From positions 8,153,001 through 8,217,000 of the forward strand of contig NC_073356.2 in the NCBI RefSeq assembly GCF_027580225.2: DNA of 64,000 nt. Direction: 5' to 3'. This document shows positions 23,879 through 35,832 of the stretch, piece after piece. The DNA is from Misgurnus anguillicaudatus (lineage: Eukaryota > Chordata > Actinopteri > Cypriniformes > Cobitidae). A program made the position numbers and the translations under genes. Under the pieces are notes generated by a model. It had not been told where the DNA came from, did not search any database, and saw only the letters and a list, made by a program, of their open reading frames with translations. The stretch's first letter is position 1, and each line of letters starts with the position of its first letter.

Positions 23879-24010
23879 GAGCTCGACTAATAAATAATAT
23901 GAGTCCCTCAGTTTTTACTGTTAGAAACGATTATCGTTCAGCTTACAGCGGTGCAACACGTGAACGGAACTTCCGCTAGGGATCCGAGAGGCTAGGATCA
24001 CGTGAATCTT
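23879..24010 (-). promoter_or_regulatory. utp18: utp18 core promoter with two CACGTG E-boxes
   Basis: Immediately upstream of the utp18 ATG lie two perfect CACGTG E-boxes (23957-23962 and 23999-24004) and an ETS-like ACGGAACTTCCGCT between them. No TATA box is seen. CACGTG is the MYC/MAX and USF site, and ribosome-biogenesis genes are classic MYC targets. That functional link is inference. Confidence 0.55.
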
Positions 24011-25235
24011 CTGAGTCGAACCAAAGGTTTGGAACAATTGTCCACGTCACGTTATACATTTTATTAAAAAGTGCCAGTTTTTTTTAAACACATTGACACA
24101 CTTTAAATGTACAAAAATTTGAAACACAGAGAAACATTTTGAATAGCATATTTAAAATTGTACAAAGAGTCGTTCTAGTCGTACATTTACAAAAAATAAC
24201 CATGGATTTACTACTAAAAATATGTTCACTAGGCCTAGTTAAGCATAGTTTTAGTTATTTGTAAATTGTTAATTTTTGTTATGGTTTATTTATGTACAAA
24301 GATTCACGTTTCTGTGTCAAATGAGTGAATCGTTTTGCCAATAGATCGGTCAAATGAATCGAAGCACAGCCCTCTGGACGAAGTGACTCGTTTCTTCTTC
24401 TTCTATTGTGTTTAATGAAAACTTGCCGCCAGTTGCATTACCGCCACCATCCGAAGTGGAATTGTGGAGCTGTAATAAATAGTACATTGCTTTCATGACA
24501 TCTAATATATCTAATTTTTCCTTTCTAATGTAGCATTTCTAACGTACTTTAATGTCTGCAATAATTGTCTTTCATTAATTCCAATGTTTCACACTAATTG
24601 CATAATTAATTAAAATGCTAATAAATTAAAACATAAATAAATATCAGCAAAACAATCATGACAAAACAGAAATACCAGTGTTTTATAATTAATACAAACA
24701 TAAAAGAAAAATAGATATAAACTGTTATCAAAGGATTTGTTAGAGGGCTTTAGGGTGACTGCTAGTCTCTTATCTTATAGTGATAGCATATAGCATCACT
24801 GTGATCTTGTAGTGTCACCAACAATCCTCTGAAAAAATATAATTATTATAGATATGTGTGATAGATGATAAGCGTTCCAGAAAAATGTATTTTATATATT
24901 GTATTTTACAGGAAGAGACAAAATGTTTTTTGTTCGTTTATTAAATACAACAAACATTAAAAACACATTATAATATGAAAAATAGCATTGCATTATCTAT
25001 ATTTTAGACTCTCGAAGTAGCCTACTTACACCTGTGGACTTTCATTATATAAATAATCAATGAATGACACAATTTAAGTTAATAATCGTATTTACTGTTC
25101 TACTAAAAAAACTAATATTACCAACGTATTGGATGGCCAGAGTGGCAGTAAATTAACTTTTTTTTTTAAGTTGAACTTATCTTTTAAAGGCAATCCGTAG
25201 TTATTTAAATTACAGCCTCTGAGTGGCAGCAGCCC
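24011..25235. other. Intergenic region between utp18 and nme2, no gene seen
   Basis: AT-rich sequence. Nothing coding recognised. Confidence 0.5.
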
Positions 25236-25482
25236 CTACTAAAAAATCCAGCTAAGACCAGCATAAGCTGCTAGCTGGTCCTCCCAGTCTGGCAAAGCTG
25301 GTCATGCTGGTGGGTCAGCTGGTCTTCCAGCCTGACCAGCTAAGTCCAGCTTAAAAAGTGACCGAAACACAGCTAGACCAGCTTGCTACACCAGCAAAAC
25401 CAGCTTGCTACACCAGCAAAACCAGCTAAAACCAAGCTGGTAGACCAGCTAAAACCAGCTCACCAGCTTATGCTGGTCTTAT
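25236..25482. repeat. CCAGC/GCTGGT-rich interspersed repeat
   Basis: Dense alternation of ACCAGC and GCTGGT words (for example GACCAGCATAAGCTG and CAGCTTATGCTGGTCTT at the two ends) can fold back on itself. The same family appears at 29945-30060 and 30805-30963. Confidence 0.8.
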
Positions 25483-25839
25483 TGTATAGATTTTTGCGAT
25501 TACTGCTAAAAAACAGTGTCGTGGTTTTAATTGTAAAGCTAATGGTTCCTGATGGTATTTTAATGGAAACCATTAGAATTTTCTGTGATGGTTTTATTGT
25601 TTTTTTTTTCAGCAGGGGTCACTTCGCAGCACTAATTGCTTACTTCTAGGACCTTTAGGAAGTAACTTGGTAATTTACCACGTGGCTATTTGTAGAATTA
25701 AATTGTTAACTTGGATTTAAAATCTTCAAACATTTCTTACGTTCAAACATTTTCTTGCCCTCTTTGCGCCCTTCAGATGCTCACTTAAGTGATCTACCAT
25801 GCGCACTGTGCAGTGATCATCTTTAGCTCCACCCACCAG

Positions 25840-25935
25840 GCCCGTCTTTATATGGCCACAGCATTGAGTGTTCTGTCTTCCGCTCGTCTCTTCGGCTTGA
25901 GTTCAGACTCTCAGTCCTCTCACATCATATCATCT
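25840..25935 (+). promoter_or_regulatory. nme2: nme2 promoter and probable non-coding first exon
   Basis: A TATA-like TTTATATGG at about 25848 is followed by a pyrimidine-rich leader (TTCCGCTCGTCTCTTCGG) and a good donor, CATCT|GTAAGG, at 25935/25936. The coding exon begins 1.6 kb downstream, so a spliced 5' UTR is expected. The exact start site is inferred. Confidence 0.5.
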
Positions 25936-27569
25936 GTAAGGTTTGTGTTTTAAATCCTCGCCCTCCGCTTTATATTTAGCATGTTGGACCGTAAATATTT
26001 ATAAGCGAACTTTCTTATTTGTGGAAGTTGCAAGAAGTTTATTTAAGAATGAAACATTGTTTGTGGAAAGTAAGCTTTTGTTAGACCTGTGCCGGTGTGG
26101 AAGTATGCGAGTCAGGCCTCGATTGTTATCGCACGACTGTGTTTTAATCTGTGCGCTGCATTATAAAGATTACTCGTTGATTTTGACAGCGTACGATCGC
26201 TTCCCGTTGTGTGTATGTGCTATCGTAGCTTGTTATTCGTAGTATTTATTATTATTTGTGTTGTGTTCTTTTGTATTCTAATATCTGAGTGCATGTAAGA
26301 AAAAAAATATTTTGTCAAAAGCTATAAAGTATAAACAAGTTAGCAAATTTTCTTTTACTTGGGTTTAAGACGTTAATGAGTATATTCACTGGACATCGGT
26401 TATTTTCGTCTTTGATAGCCCAAAGATTTCATGTATGAAAACGGCATCATGTCAGCGTAGAACATGCAGAACCGGAAGCGATCGACCCAGTTTTCCGGTT
26501 TGACCACGTAACTTTCGACATGTAGCGTATTGAGCTCGTGTAATGCGGAGATAAGATATTATTAGAAGCGTTGATTCATGAAAACAGTTGCTCTGTACGT
26601 GAGCAGATGCGCATGTGGCGGTATAATATGGCTTCTTTGCTCTGACCGCAGCTGCTGCATTCTCGCGTGACTTCACTGTGAATCCATTAAACTCATGTTT
26701 AATATTTTAAAGGGATAAAGCTGAATACGTGTTTGATGTTAAATCAAAAAAATAAAAGCTTGTTAATGGTCGTTTTTTCTTTTGTCAGCTAAACGATTCA
26801 TAATTGTAAGGGACCACCCAGCACTATGTGAATCTCTGGCTTGACTGCGAATCGATTCGATTATAAAACGGTTCTTAAAGATTCAATTTATAGTAAAATT
26901 TGATTAGAGTTCTAATTTTTGTCGAAAAATTTTGGACAATAACGAGTCCACTAAATCTGGTCAAAATTAATAAATTTCAGGACTCTTATTTGCTCTAATT
27001 CATAGTGGATTTTTTTTTCAGGACTCTTATTTGCTCTAATTCATAGTGGATTTTTTTACTATAGTTTAGGTTTTTAGTTTTAATATTATATTAACCAAAA
27101 TAATATACATAAAAACATTAAGATCGATCCATATGGATCATCAAGACTTGTGTAATTGATGCACTGAGAAAGGGAGTAAATCTTTACAGCCCTACCTAAT
27201 GCCACTATGTTATTCTTTTAATGGTTGTACATCAAGTTTTTTCGATCTGAGTTATACATCTATTTAATAGATGTCAAACTGTATAGCTCAAATGCACCGT
27301 TCTTTGCTTTGCATAAAAGTTTGTTAAATGCATGAACGTAAATGTGCTTCGGTTAACTAATAATTTATTTTAATGTATGCGTTTTCCTTAAGAAAATGAT
27401 ATCGGTTGTGTATTGTACATTCTGGAAGAAATCTAATTCACCCTGGTTAGGTGGCATCCCTGTCTTTTAAATGTCAGTTTTGTACGTACGGTAAAAATTT
27501 AATTGCAAAACGTTAAAATGTCCTTATTAATATATTGCATTTATTTATAATGTGCTTTTTCCTCATAAG
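25936..27569 (+). other. nme2: nme2 intron 1
   Basis: Runs from the GTAAGG donor to the CCTCATAAG acceptor. It contains an imperfect tandem duplication near 26978-27058 (CAGGACTCTTATTTGCTCTA twice). Nothing coding recognised. Confidence 0.5.
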
Positions 27570-27573
27570 TGCA

Positions 27574-29140
27574 ATGGCTGCAAAAACCGAGCGCACCTTC
27601 ATTGCCATTAAGCCTGATGGCGTCCAGCGAGGTCTTGTTGGAGAAATCATCAAGCGGTTTGAACAGAAAGGTTTCAGACTGGTGGCAATGAAATTTCTTC
27701 AGGTTGGTCAACTATACTGTTTCAGTTGTTTGCTGTCAAACCATATTTGGTGCATTTAAAGCAACCTTCTCAGTAATTGGATATTTCCTTGATTTAATGA
27801 GTGTTTTTTTTTTTTTTAAAGATGCTCACCCAAAAACTAATTCTCTTGCATGTCTCGTTTTATGACACACATCATGGGTTTGGTGAACTATACTTTTATT
27901 TGGAAAATCATTGTATGTAATTGGTTGTCGGCACTTTCCTAATGCAATCTCTGAATGTGTGAAAGGTGCTGACAATAAATGTGTATTAACAGTATGAGTG
28001 TGTGTAACTTTCCTTAGTTTTTTATTCTGTTAATGAAAATAAATATGAACTAATGTCTCTCTGTGACTATACGGCAGGCCTCTGAGGATTTGCTGAAGCA
28101 GCATTACATTGACCTTAAAGACCGGCCATTCTACGCTGGACTTGTCAAGTACATGAACTCTGGGCCAGTTGTTGCAATGGTAAGTTTTCTGTTGGGCCAA
28201 TGTCATGCCTTCAACGTCCAACATCCATGACTGTTAAACTATATAGATAAGACATTTGTTTCACTGATGTATTTTTATTAATTTGATTCTCTTGTAAGGA
28301 ATAATTGTTTGAATTATACAAAAAATATTGCACACCCAAAGTTTACTACGCCAATTATTCTGCGTATACCACGGTTACCACTGACATTGCTCTGGTGGTT
28401 ATTTTAAGACATTTTACATGTCAATTTTGCATTTATTGAAAAATAATGCTTACCCATGGAATATTTCTAAACCAATCAGAATAAAGCATTCAAAAGCTCT
28501 GTGGAATGATCTTGAATGTCTTCTCTTGTGTCTTACTATCCTAAATTTGTGTTATGGAATAAATGACTTGGGCCTTACGTGCCTTCCTGTTTTTCAATGG
28601 AAATGTTTTTGTAAAAGTTTCCCATGTTTGTCGTGTTTAGGCGTGGGAGGGTCTGAATGTTGTCAAGACTGGAAGAGTGATGCTCGGAGAGACCAATCCT
28701 GCCGACTCCAAACCCGGCACCATCAGAGGGGATTTCTGTATTGAAGTGGGCAGGTAAGCGTGGCTGAGGTTTTTTTTGTGTACACATGTTTTACTTACCA
28801 ATAGTTAATATTACTTTGAATAAATGCAAAATGTGGTGTTAATGCAAAATGTTTCGTGTTCAATCGACAAAGCTGTCTGCATTGCAGGAAGAGCGATGTT
28901 GTAGTAATGAAGATCGCATTTAAAGGGGTCTACTTCTGCAATGCCACACATGTGTAGCATAGGCATTAATATTCTTACTATGAGACAAAGGCAATAGTTA
29001 AAATGTTATGTTGTGATTTCAGGAACATCATTCATGGCAGTGACTCTGTGGAAAGTGCCAACAAAGAGATCAATTTGTGGTTTAAGCCCGAAGAGCTCGT
29101 GGCATACAAGAGCTGTGCGCTGGACTGGATCTATGAATGA
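27574..29140 (+). CDS. nme2: Nucleoside diphosphate kinase (NME2-type)
   Basis: Transfers the gamma-phosphate between nucleoside triphosphates and diphosphates through a phosphohistidine; group I NDPKs are cytosolic hexamers, also found in the nucleus. Coding exons 27574-27702, 28078-28179, 28641-28753 and 29023-29140 give 153 residues, the usual length. [20 protein letters not shown] carries the conserved start, [13 protein letters not shown] the Kpn-loop region, [20 protein letters not shown] the substrate-binding segment, and [12 protein letters not shown] the active-site His (residue 119 here). It ends CALDWIYE. The start is the first ATG after the acceptor. Residue 78 at the exon 3/4 junction is Ala (AMAWEG), where Val is usual. 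AATAAA follows at 29248-29253. Head-to-head with utp18. Several nme2 paralogues exist in fish, so the exact paralogue is open. Confidence 0.96.
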
Positions 29141-29247
29141 ACTCTGCCAACAAATGCTTGAATTGCTGACATTATGCACTTACTGCTTGACAAGTTCCCC
29201 AGACCCTGAGATTTGTGTGATCTCCTCTTGTCTAAAGCACTTGTATG

Positions 29248-29253
29248 AATAAA
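29248..29253 (+). terminator. nme2: nme2 polyadenylation signal
   Basis: AATAAA lies 107 bases after the stop codon, the first canonical signal on the strand. Confidence 0.7.
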
Positions 29254-29944
29254 TCCCAAATCTCTGATTTCTTTCTGGAGTCACTGTTCTTTGCTTTTTG
29301 GTACATAATGAATCTCCACACCCTGTACTTCTCTTGATTTATAAAATGCCACATTTAGAAGTGTTCAATGTTTTATTTAAACTGAGAATGGACTACTGGA
29401 TCTGTTACGTTATAGTACTGCCATCTCTTAAGTGACTTCTTGGTTATCATTCGATGCCTGTGAATCTTTTTCCATAAGGTGTGTGAGTCTTTTTAGGCAG
29501 TACTAGTGGTAAAAATAATTGTCTGTAGGACTTGCAGCTGGAGTGTTGGATTGGTATTGCTATAAAGAAAATGTGTCTCAACAAATATTGCACTGGAAAA
29601 AAATGCTGGGTTATTTTCAGCACAGCATTGTGTCAAAAAGAGACAAACCTTGTCGTTGGGTTAAAATTAACCAAGGAAATATTTCTATTTGCCCCAACAA
29701 TGACTTTAATCCACCCAGAATGTTTGGTTCAATCAATCCAGCATAGGCCAATTATAGCCCAACTGGATGATTGGATCCTTTTTGATAGTTGTGGCTAGAA
29801 TGAATACAGCAATGGCCAAATCGCGCCAGATCTCACCCCTAAACCCAACATTTCACAGTTTTTAGGCTGTACACTGTAAAGAAAATTAAAACAACTTTGT
29901 TTTGCAAGTCAATTCAACCTGATTTCACGAGACCGCATACCCCT

Positions 29945-30060
29945 GCTGATAATCCAGCTCCAAACCAGCATGGGAATTCTACTGGTCTATGCTGGTTTAG
30001 CTGGTGTTCACTAGAAAACCAGCATCAAAACACAACATATGCTGTTTTTTTCAGCAGGGA
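29945..30060. repeat. CCAGC/GCTGGT-rich interspersed repeat
   Basis: Contains AATCCAGCTCCAAACCAGC and GCTGGTTTAGCTGGTG. Related to 25236-25482 and 30805-30963. Confidence 0.7.
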
Positions 30061-30328
30061 CGTTATCAAAGTTCTCACATCAGTTAAAATATGTTAGAAA
30101 ATTAAGATTTATTTCTTTTAAGTCATACTATCATTGTAGTTTAATTCTTACCTTGAAATGTAACGGTTGCTTTTCTGAAATTGAACCCGAATCGACGTGT
30201 CCGACGGAACTGGCACAAATTAGACCCCTTCACGGTTCACGTCATAGGCGGTTCCCACTGCGCATATGTCGGGTCAGAAAAGTCATTACAGCAGATTGAG
30301 TTGCGTATTATTTGGTATCGTAAAAAAT

Positions 30329-30540
30329 GCCTACTTACGTCGTGGGCTGTGAAAATCGCACCAGGTCTTCCGTTAAGTTTTCGCGATTCATGCAGAATCT
30401 CTAAAACAAAAAAATACAACATCTGTGGCTGCAAGCAATTAAACGTGCAGACTGGAACAGTGCAAATATCAAAGAGGCTTGTGTTTGTAGTGCTCACTTC
30501 ATTTGAGGTAAGCCATCATTTTTCAGCCCTGTTAGATTAA
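30329..30540 (+). pseudogene. Degenerate THAP-domain fragment (transposase-type)
   Basis: Reading from ATG at 30329 gives MPTYVVGCENRTRSSVKFSR, then FMQNL and a stop. After the stop the same frame continues KKIQHLWLQAIKRADWNSAN, then IKEACVCSAHFI and a second stop. This follows the THAP zinc-finger pattern (start Cys, conserved central Trp, then CxxH in CSAHF). Two in-frame stops and a missing N-terminal Cys make it non-functional. THAP domains start P-element-type transposases and several host factors; which one this came from cannot be told. Confidence 0.6.
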
Positions 30541-30804
30541 ATTATAAAGCCTCAATTGTATGAACAGTTTGACCCCATGCTGCGCGCGCACCCGAAAGTC
30601 ATTCAATGTTTACAAACCTTTAAGGGGTCTATTTGGTGTGCTGTCCGAGGGGAGTGCTCCAAGCTTGGAATTTTAGAACCCAAAATACTCCGTAAATGAG
30701 GGACAGCAGAAAGAAGAACATCCCCAAAAAGTGTAAGCACAAAAACTGATGGTGAAACTGCAACTGTGGGACAGAGGTGAGGGGCGACTATATCCCTATA
30801 AATC

Positions 30805-30963
30805 CAGCTAAGACCAGCATGAACTGGTCTCCCAGCTTGGTTTAAGCTGGTATTACTGGTGTAGCAAGCTGGTCTAGCTGTGTTTTGGCTGGCCCACCAG
30901 CTTGGCCAGCTACTGCCAAACCAGCTGAAACCAGCTGCCAGCTTATGCTGGTCTTTGCTGGAT
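30805..30963. repeat. CCAGC/GCTGGT-rich interspersed repeat
   Basis: Begins AATCCAGCTAAGACCAGC and ends CAGCTTATGCTGGTCTTTGC. Third copy of the family. Confidence 0.75.
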
Positions 30964-32116
30964 TTTAGACACCTTTTGCACTGATTGGTTGGATTAGGCT
31001 ACATGACCATGCTCCTTAGTTAAATCAACTTTATTTTAAGTTTTGACCTGTGATAAGTTGACATTACTTATAAAAACAAGTTACTTATTGGGTTATAAAA
31101 CATCTTGCCAAAGGACTACAATTGAAAATTATCCAGCTGGCTAAACACTGGCTCATTTACAGTGATGTCGATCAATGTGTGTTGTCCTAAAATAAACAAG
31201 TTGAAATTTTTTTTAACTTAATTTGTCAAGTTAAAGTAACATAAAAATATATGTTGATTTGACATCAATGCTGCTTTTTTACAGTGAGCTGTATCTCATC
31301 TAGCCAAAACCCTTTTTGACGCAACGCTGGGTTGAAAATAGCCCAGCATTTTTGGAGTGCATACTTTTACTGAGACATTTAGAAAATTAGCATGAAATGT
31401 GACTTGTATATCGCAGTTTTAAACATATTTTAAAATGTGATGATTTTTTAATGAGGAGCAATAATGGCACCAAATATAGATACCATGTACATTTAGCATT
31501 AATGAGTAAGAAATAAATGATTACAAGATTCAAGCTGGACAACGATATTAAGCTATTAAAAAGGATTTAGATTTCCATTGGCTCTGGCTGAAATAAATTA
31601 TTGCTAGTTGCTTGTAGAGAAAATTGTTTCACATACATTATGTTCAGCAAATCAATACAGTAGGCTACCTTTTATGTAAAAACAAAATGTGTTTCCATTT
31701 TTTTATATAAATTCAGTAATGTAGTTTTTAAAGTTTATAATGTTTCCTATAGGTACACGGCATAGTCTACTAAAGGGATAGTTCACAGAAAATTAACCTA
31801 TGATTTACTCATCCTCAAGCCATCCGAGATACATATAACCATCTTCTTTCAGACAAACACAATCAAAGTTATATTAGAAAATATTTTGGCTTATCCGAGC
31901 TTATTTGTAAAGGTAGTAAACAGGGACAAAGTAGATCATTTTCATTATCTCTTTAAGAGTAGTTGTGTCATTTTTATTTCATTGGAGTGCATGAAGACTC
32001 TCTTTCTGAAGGGCTCTGTTCTGGGCTACCTAAAAATTAGAGACAGGTGTGTTGGAGCAGGGTTGAAACTAAAATATGCGGCAGGTGCCCGCCAGAAACA
32101 ATGCTGGAGACCCATG
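30964..32116. other. Intergenic, no gene seen
   Basis: AT-rich. One GGGATAGTTCACAGAAAATT fragment at 31774 is the end of a common fish MITE family (compare 47824). Nothing coding recognised. Confidence 0.5.
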
Positions 32117-32124
32117 CTCTAGAT

Positions 32125-32369
32125 CAGTGGTTCTCAAACTTTTTCAGCGTGCGGCCCCCTTTGTGTACGGTGCATTCCTTCGTGCCCCCCCCAAAGAAAA
32201 TTTATGACAAACAACAGTTATAAAACTTCACATTTTAATTAAACAAAACATTAAATTATACAAAGTAGTGCTGCCTTATTTTTTTAGGTTTAATTTCACA
32301 AAATTCATGATAAATTAATGTATTTTATAAAATGTCATAAAACTGGGGCCCCCAGTTTGAGAACCACTG
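32125..32369. mobile_element. hAT-type MITE with CAGTGGTTCTCAAACT ends
   Basis: Ends CAGTGGTTCTCAAACT and AGTTTGAGAACCACTG are perfect inverted repeats. The 8-mers on either side are CTCTAGAT and CTCTGAAT, matching at six of eight positions as an aged target duplication. Confidence 0.9.
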
Positions 32370-32377
32370 CTCTGAAT

Positions 32378-32590
32378 CAGGGGTCTCCAACTTCTTTTTG
32401 AGCTAAGTGCTACCTGGACAGCTTTTTGATACAGTCTTCTAAAACTTTTTTTTAAACTTTTTATTTTATTTTACTTGTTGATATGTTTTATCTTTGTTTA
32501 AAATGTTAACTTACAAAAAAAGAAGCCAAGCTTATATAAAAAAAATATTAATAGAATGTGCTTTAGCGGGCAACATGTTGGAGACCACTG
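32378..32590. mobile_element. hAT-type MITE with CAGGGGTCTCCAAC ends, adjacent to the previous one
   Basis: Left end CAGGGGTCTCCAAC and right end GTTGGAGACCACTG are inverted. It begins directly after CTCTGAAT and ends directly before CTCTAGAT (32591-32598), so the two elements share one target word. Confidence 0.88.
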
Positions 32591-33455
32591 CTCTAGATTC
32601 TCTAAATATTTTGATGATATTATGTACTGTAGATGATGAGATATTTAGCTGCGTTCGCATACTGTGACATTAGGTAGGTACTAAATTTAGATGAGGTACT
32701 TGAAGTACCTACTCATCGACCGTTAAACAGTACATGGATAGTATTAATGAATTAGGACGTACTACATCCGCCATGTTGAAACATGAGGTGACATACATTG
32801 TTAGTCTGGAATGACAGTAAACAAGCGCAATTTAAGTACAAGGGGCTCCGAAGGGACTGAATAGAGCAGCGTTACCGTTTTTGGGATCACAAAAGCTAGC
32901 TGTGTCCCAATTCAGGGGCTGCGACCTTCTAAGCATGCGACCTTAAATATGAGCACTCGGTCTTTCAAGGTGGCAGCCTCAGAACTCCGCGAAGAGATCT
33001 GAAATGAGACGGTCTAACCTTCGGACCAGGGCCGGAGTGTGACTCATTTTCAGTCCTGGAGTTTCATGCCTTAGACCGGCCCACTTTAGTTCACGACTGA
33101 CTATTAAAATAATATCTTTAAAGCCTCAGTAGTATAAGTCTGCAGTAGTGCACTGTTCTCTGCAGCCTTGCAATTCACTGTATTTTTCAAATATATAATT
33201 TCATATTCCGTGCAAATGCAGTAAACAATTATAATTTTTGCCATAATTATGCAGCCCTACCATAAGACCATATATTACTAAAGTAAACTTATTCAAAAAC
33301 TAAAGGAAACAAATGTGTTTGTATTTTCCTCTATATTTCTATTTCTAAAAAATGGTGAGTCTTGAGATTAACTGTTGGGTTGATAACGTTTGGAAACCCC
33401 TGATATACAATACACAAGCAAGATTTATCAAGTATGCATTGGAAACAAATGGAAA

Positions 33456-35602
33456 ATATAGCTGCAAGCAGCGATACCGGGGTCAAGCCAAACATGGCAA
33501 AAATAATTCATATGTGATGACTGTCATGATTTAAGATCTAAGTTTGCACTAGTTTTAGGAAAAAATAGAATTTTTTTGTATCTTTTGACCACTAGGAGGC
33601 ACTGTGCCGAAACAAGAGATGGTGCCTCAGGCCATGACTGTGATGACACATACCAAATTTAGTGTAAATACGATAAAGCGATACGGAGATATAGCCTTAA
33701 ATGACTTGACCACTAGGGGGCACTGACCAAAACAATAGATGGTGACTCAGGTCATGATTGTGATGACACATACCAAATTTAGTGTAAATACGATAAAGCG
33801 ATACGGAGATATAGCCTTAAATGACTTGACCACTAGGGGGCACTGACCAAAACAATAGATGGTGACTCAGGTCATGATTGTGATGACACCCACCAAATTT
33901 GGTGTAAATGCAATAAAGAGATGCAGAGATATAGCTTCAAATCTCTTGACCACTAGGGGGCGCCGAAAAGTTTACAAGCCCTCTCAGAACATGTTGCTGA
34001 TGAACCATACCAAGTTTCATAACAATACGCAATTGCGTTTCTGAAATACTTGAACTTAAAGAAAAAATTCAAAATGTCCGACACACAAAATGGCCGACCA
34101 AAAACCATTTGGTATCGTTTGACTCGGCATGACTCACGAAATCTAAAAAGACCAGTATCATTATTTTACATTCAAGTTTGCAGTAGTTATAAGCAAAAAC
34201 AGACATATTTTATATCTTGTGACCTGTAGGGGGCAGTGTAACGAAACGGTGCATGCTGCCTCAGGTCATCACTGTTATGACATATACCAAGTCTCATATT
34301 AATTCGCAAAAGTTTTGCGAAGATACAGGCTCAAACACATTTTGGCCTGCTCGCCCTCGCATTCTTTGATGCGTTATACGCCAACGGATAGGTCTACCGA
34401 AAAGCTTTTGATAACTTTTTGTCTAGAGTGTCTCTAGATGATGCATACCAAAAATCAAGCCAATCACACGAGCGATCTAGGAGGAGTTCGAAAAAGTAGG
34501 TGTTCAATATAATTCAAAATGCCCGACAGGAAGTAGGTTTGCCTCAGACATATTTGGTACAGTAGGACTTAGCACGAGCCAAGGAATCAATAGAGTGAAG
34601 TCTTATGTCATAGTGGCAATTTAATCAAATGATATAAAGATTTTAAACAATTTATTTACATATCCTGACCACTAGGTGGCGCTGTCCTAAAGATTTATAG
34701 GTGCGCTCAGAACATGTCACTGATGAACCATGCCAAATTTCGTAGCGATACGCCATTCTATTTGTGAAATACTGAACTTAATGAGAAAATTCAAAATGGC
34801 CGACACCCAAAATGGCCGACCGAAAACCATTTGGTATCGTTTGACTCGGCATGCCTCAAGGAATCTAACAAGCCCACCTTCATGATTTTAGGCTCAAGTT
34901 TGAAGTAGTTATAAGCGAAAATAGGCATTTTTCGAATCTCGTTACCACTAGGTGGCGCTGTTACGAAACGTTGCAGGCACCCTCAGGTCATGACTGTAAT
35001 GACATATACCAAGTTTCGTGTCGATACAATAAAGTTTTGCGAAGATACGGCCTCACGTCCGTTTTGGCGTGCTCGCCACCATATATGTTGTCAATTTATA
35101 CGAGAATGCATTGGTCTATCAAAAAGCTTTTGATAACTTTTTGTCTGGGGTGTCTCTCGATGCTACATTCCAAAGGACATGCAAATCGGACAAACGGTCT
35201 AGGAGGAGTTCGAAAAAGTAGGTTTTACGGAAAATTCAAAATGGCGGAAAGATGTGGATGACACAAATGACATCAATGTGTGCAATTGAATCATCATGAG
35301 CCAAGGATTCAGAGGAAACAAGAATTTAGTTTCTAGGACTCACAGGTCAGAAGATATGAGCATGAACATAAGTGGATTTTTGGACTGTTGGTGGCGCTAG
35401 AGGGTTTGAGTCAGACACACCAATGTTGCTACAATAACTTCTGAGGCTGTCCTCTACATGTGTACCAAATTTCATAACTTTCCTACGTACGGTTCTATGG
35501 GCTGCCATTGACTTCAATGGCGGAAGAACAAGGATGAATAATAATAATAAGAAAACTGACAATAACAATAGGTGTCTACGCCACTTCGTGGCTTGACCCC
35601 TA
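33456..35602. repeat. Interspersed repeat with CCGGGGTCAAGCC / GGCTTGACCCC ends and internal duplications
   Basis: Begins AGCTGCAAGCAGCGATACCG then GGGTCAAGCC, and ends CACTTCGTGGCTTGACCCCT. Inside, a block of about 120 bp (GACCACTAGGGGGCACTGAC, CATGATTGTGATGACA, CGATAAAGCGATACGGAGAT) is tandemly repeated from 33590 to 33960. A second block (TGGTATCGTTTGACTCGGCA, ACTAGGTGGCGCTGT, TTTTGATAACTTTTTGTC) occurs twice around 34.1-34.5 and 34.8-35.2 kb. I recognise it as a common cyprinid repeat but not its class. Confidence 0.7.
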
Positions 35603-35832
35603 ATAATCTGTATCTTTTTTTTAGTACTTTGATCATGTCTATTGCTAAATAACGTAGGCCTACATTGTGTTAAAAAAAAGAAAACATCATGGATATACTT
35701 TTGAAACTAATGAGTTTTGCATCAAATAGATTTTTGTTCCTCTTGCAATAAACGATGAATAATGACTATTCATAGAGAATTCATCTATGACTTGGATAAA
35801 AAAATACGTTTAGAGGCCAGCCCGTTTGTATT

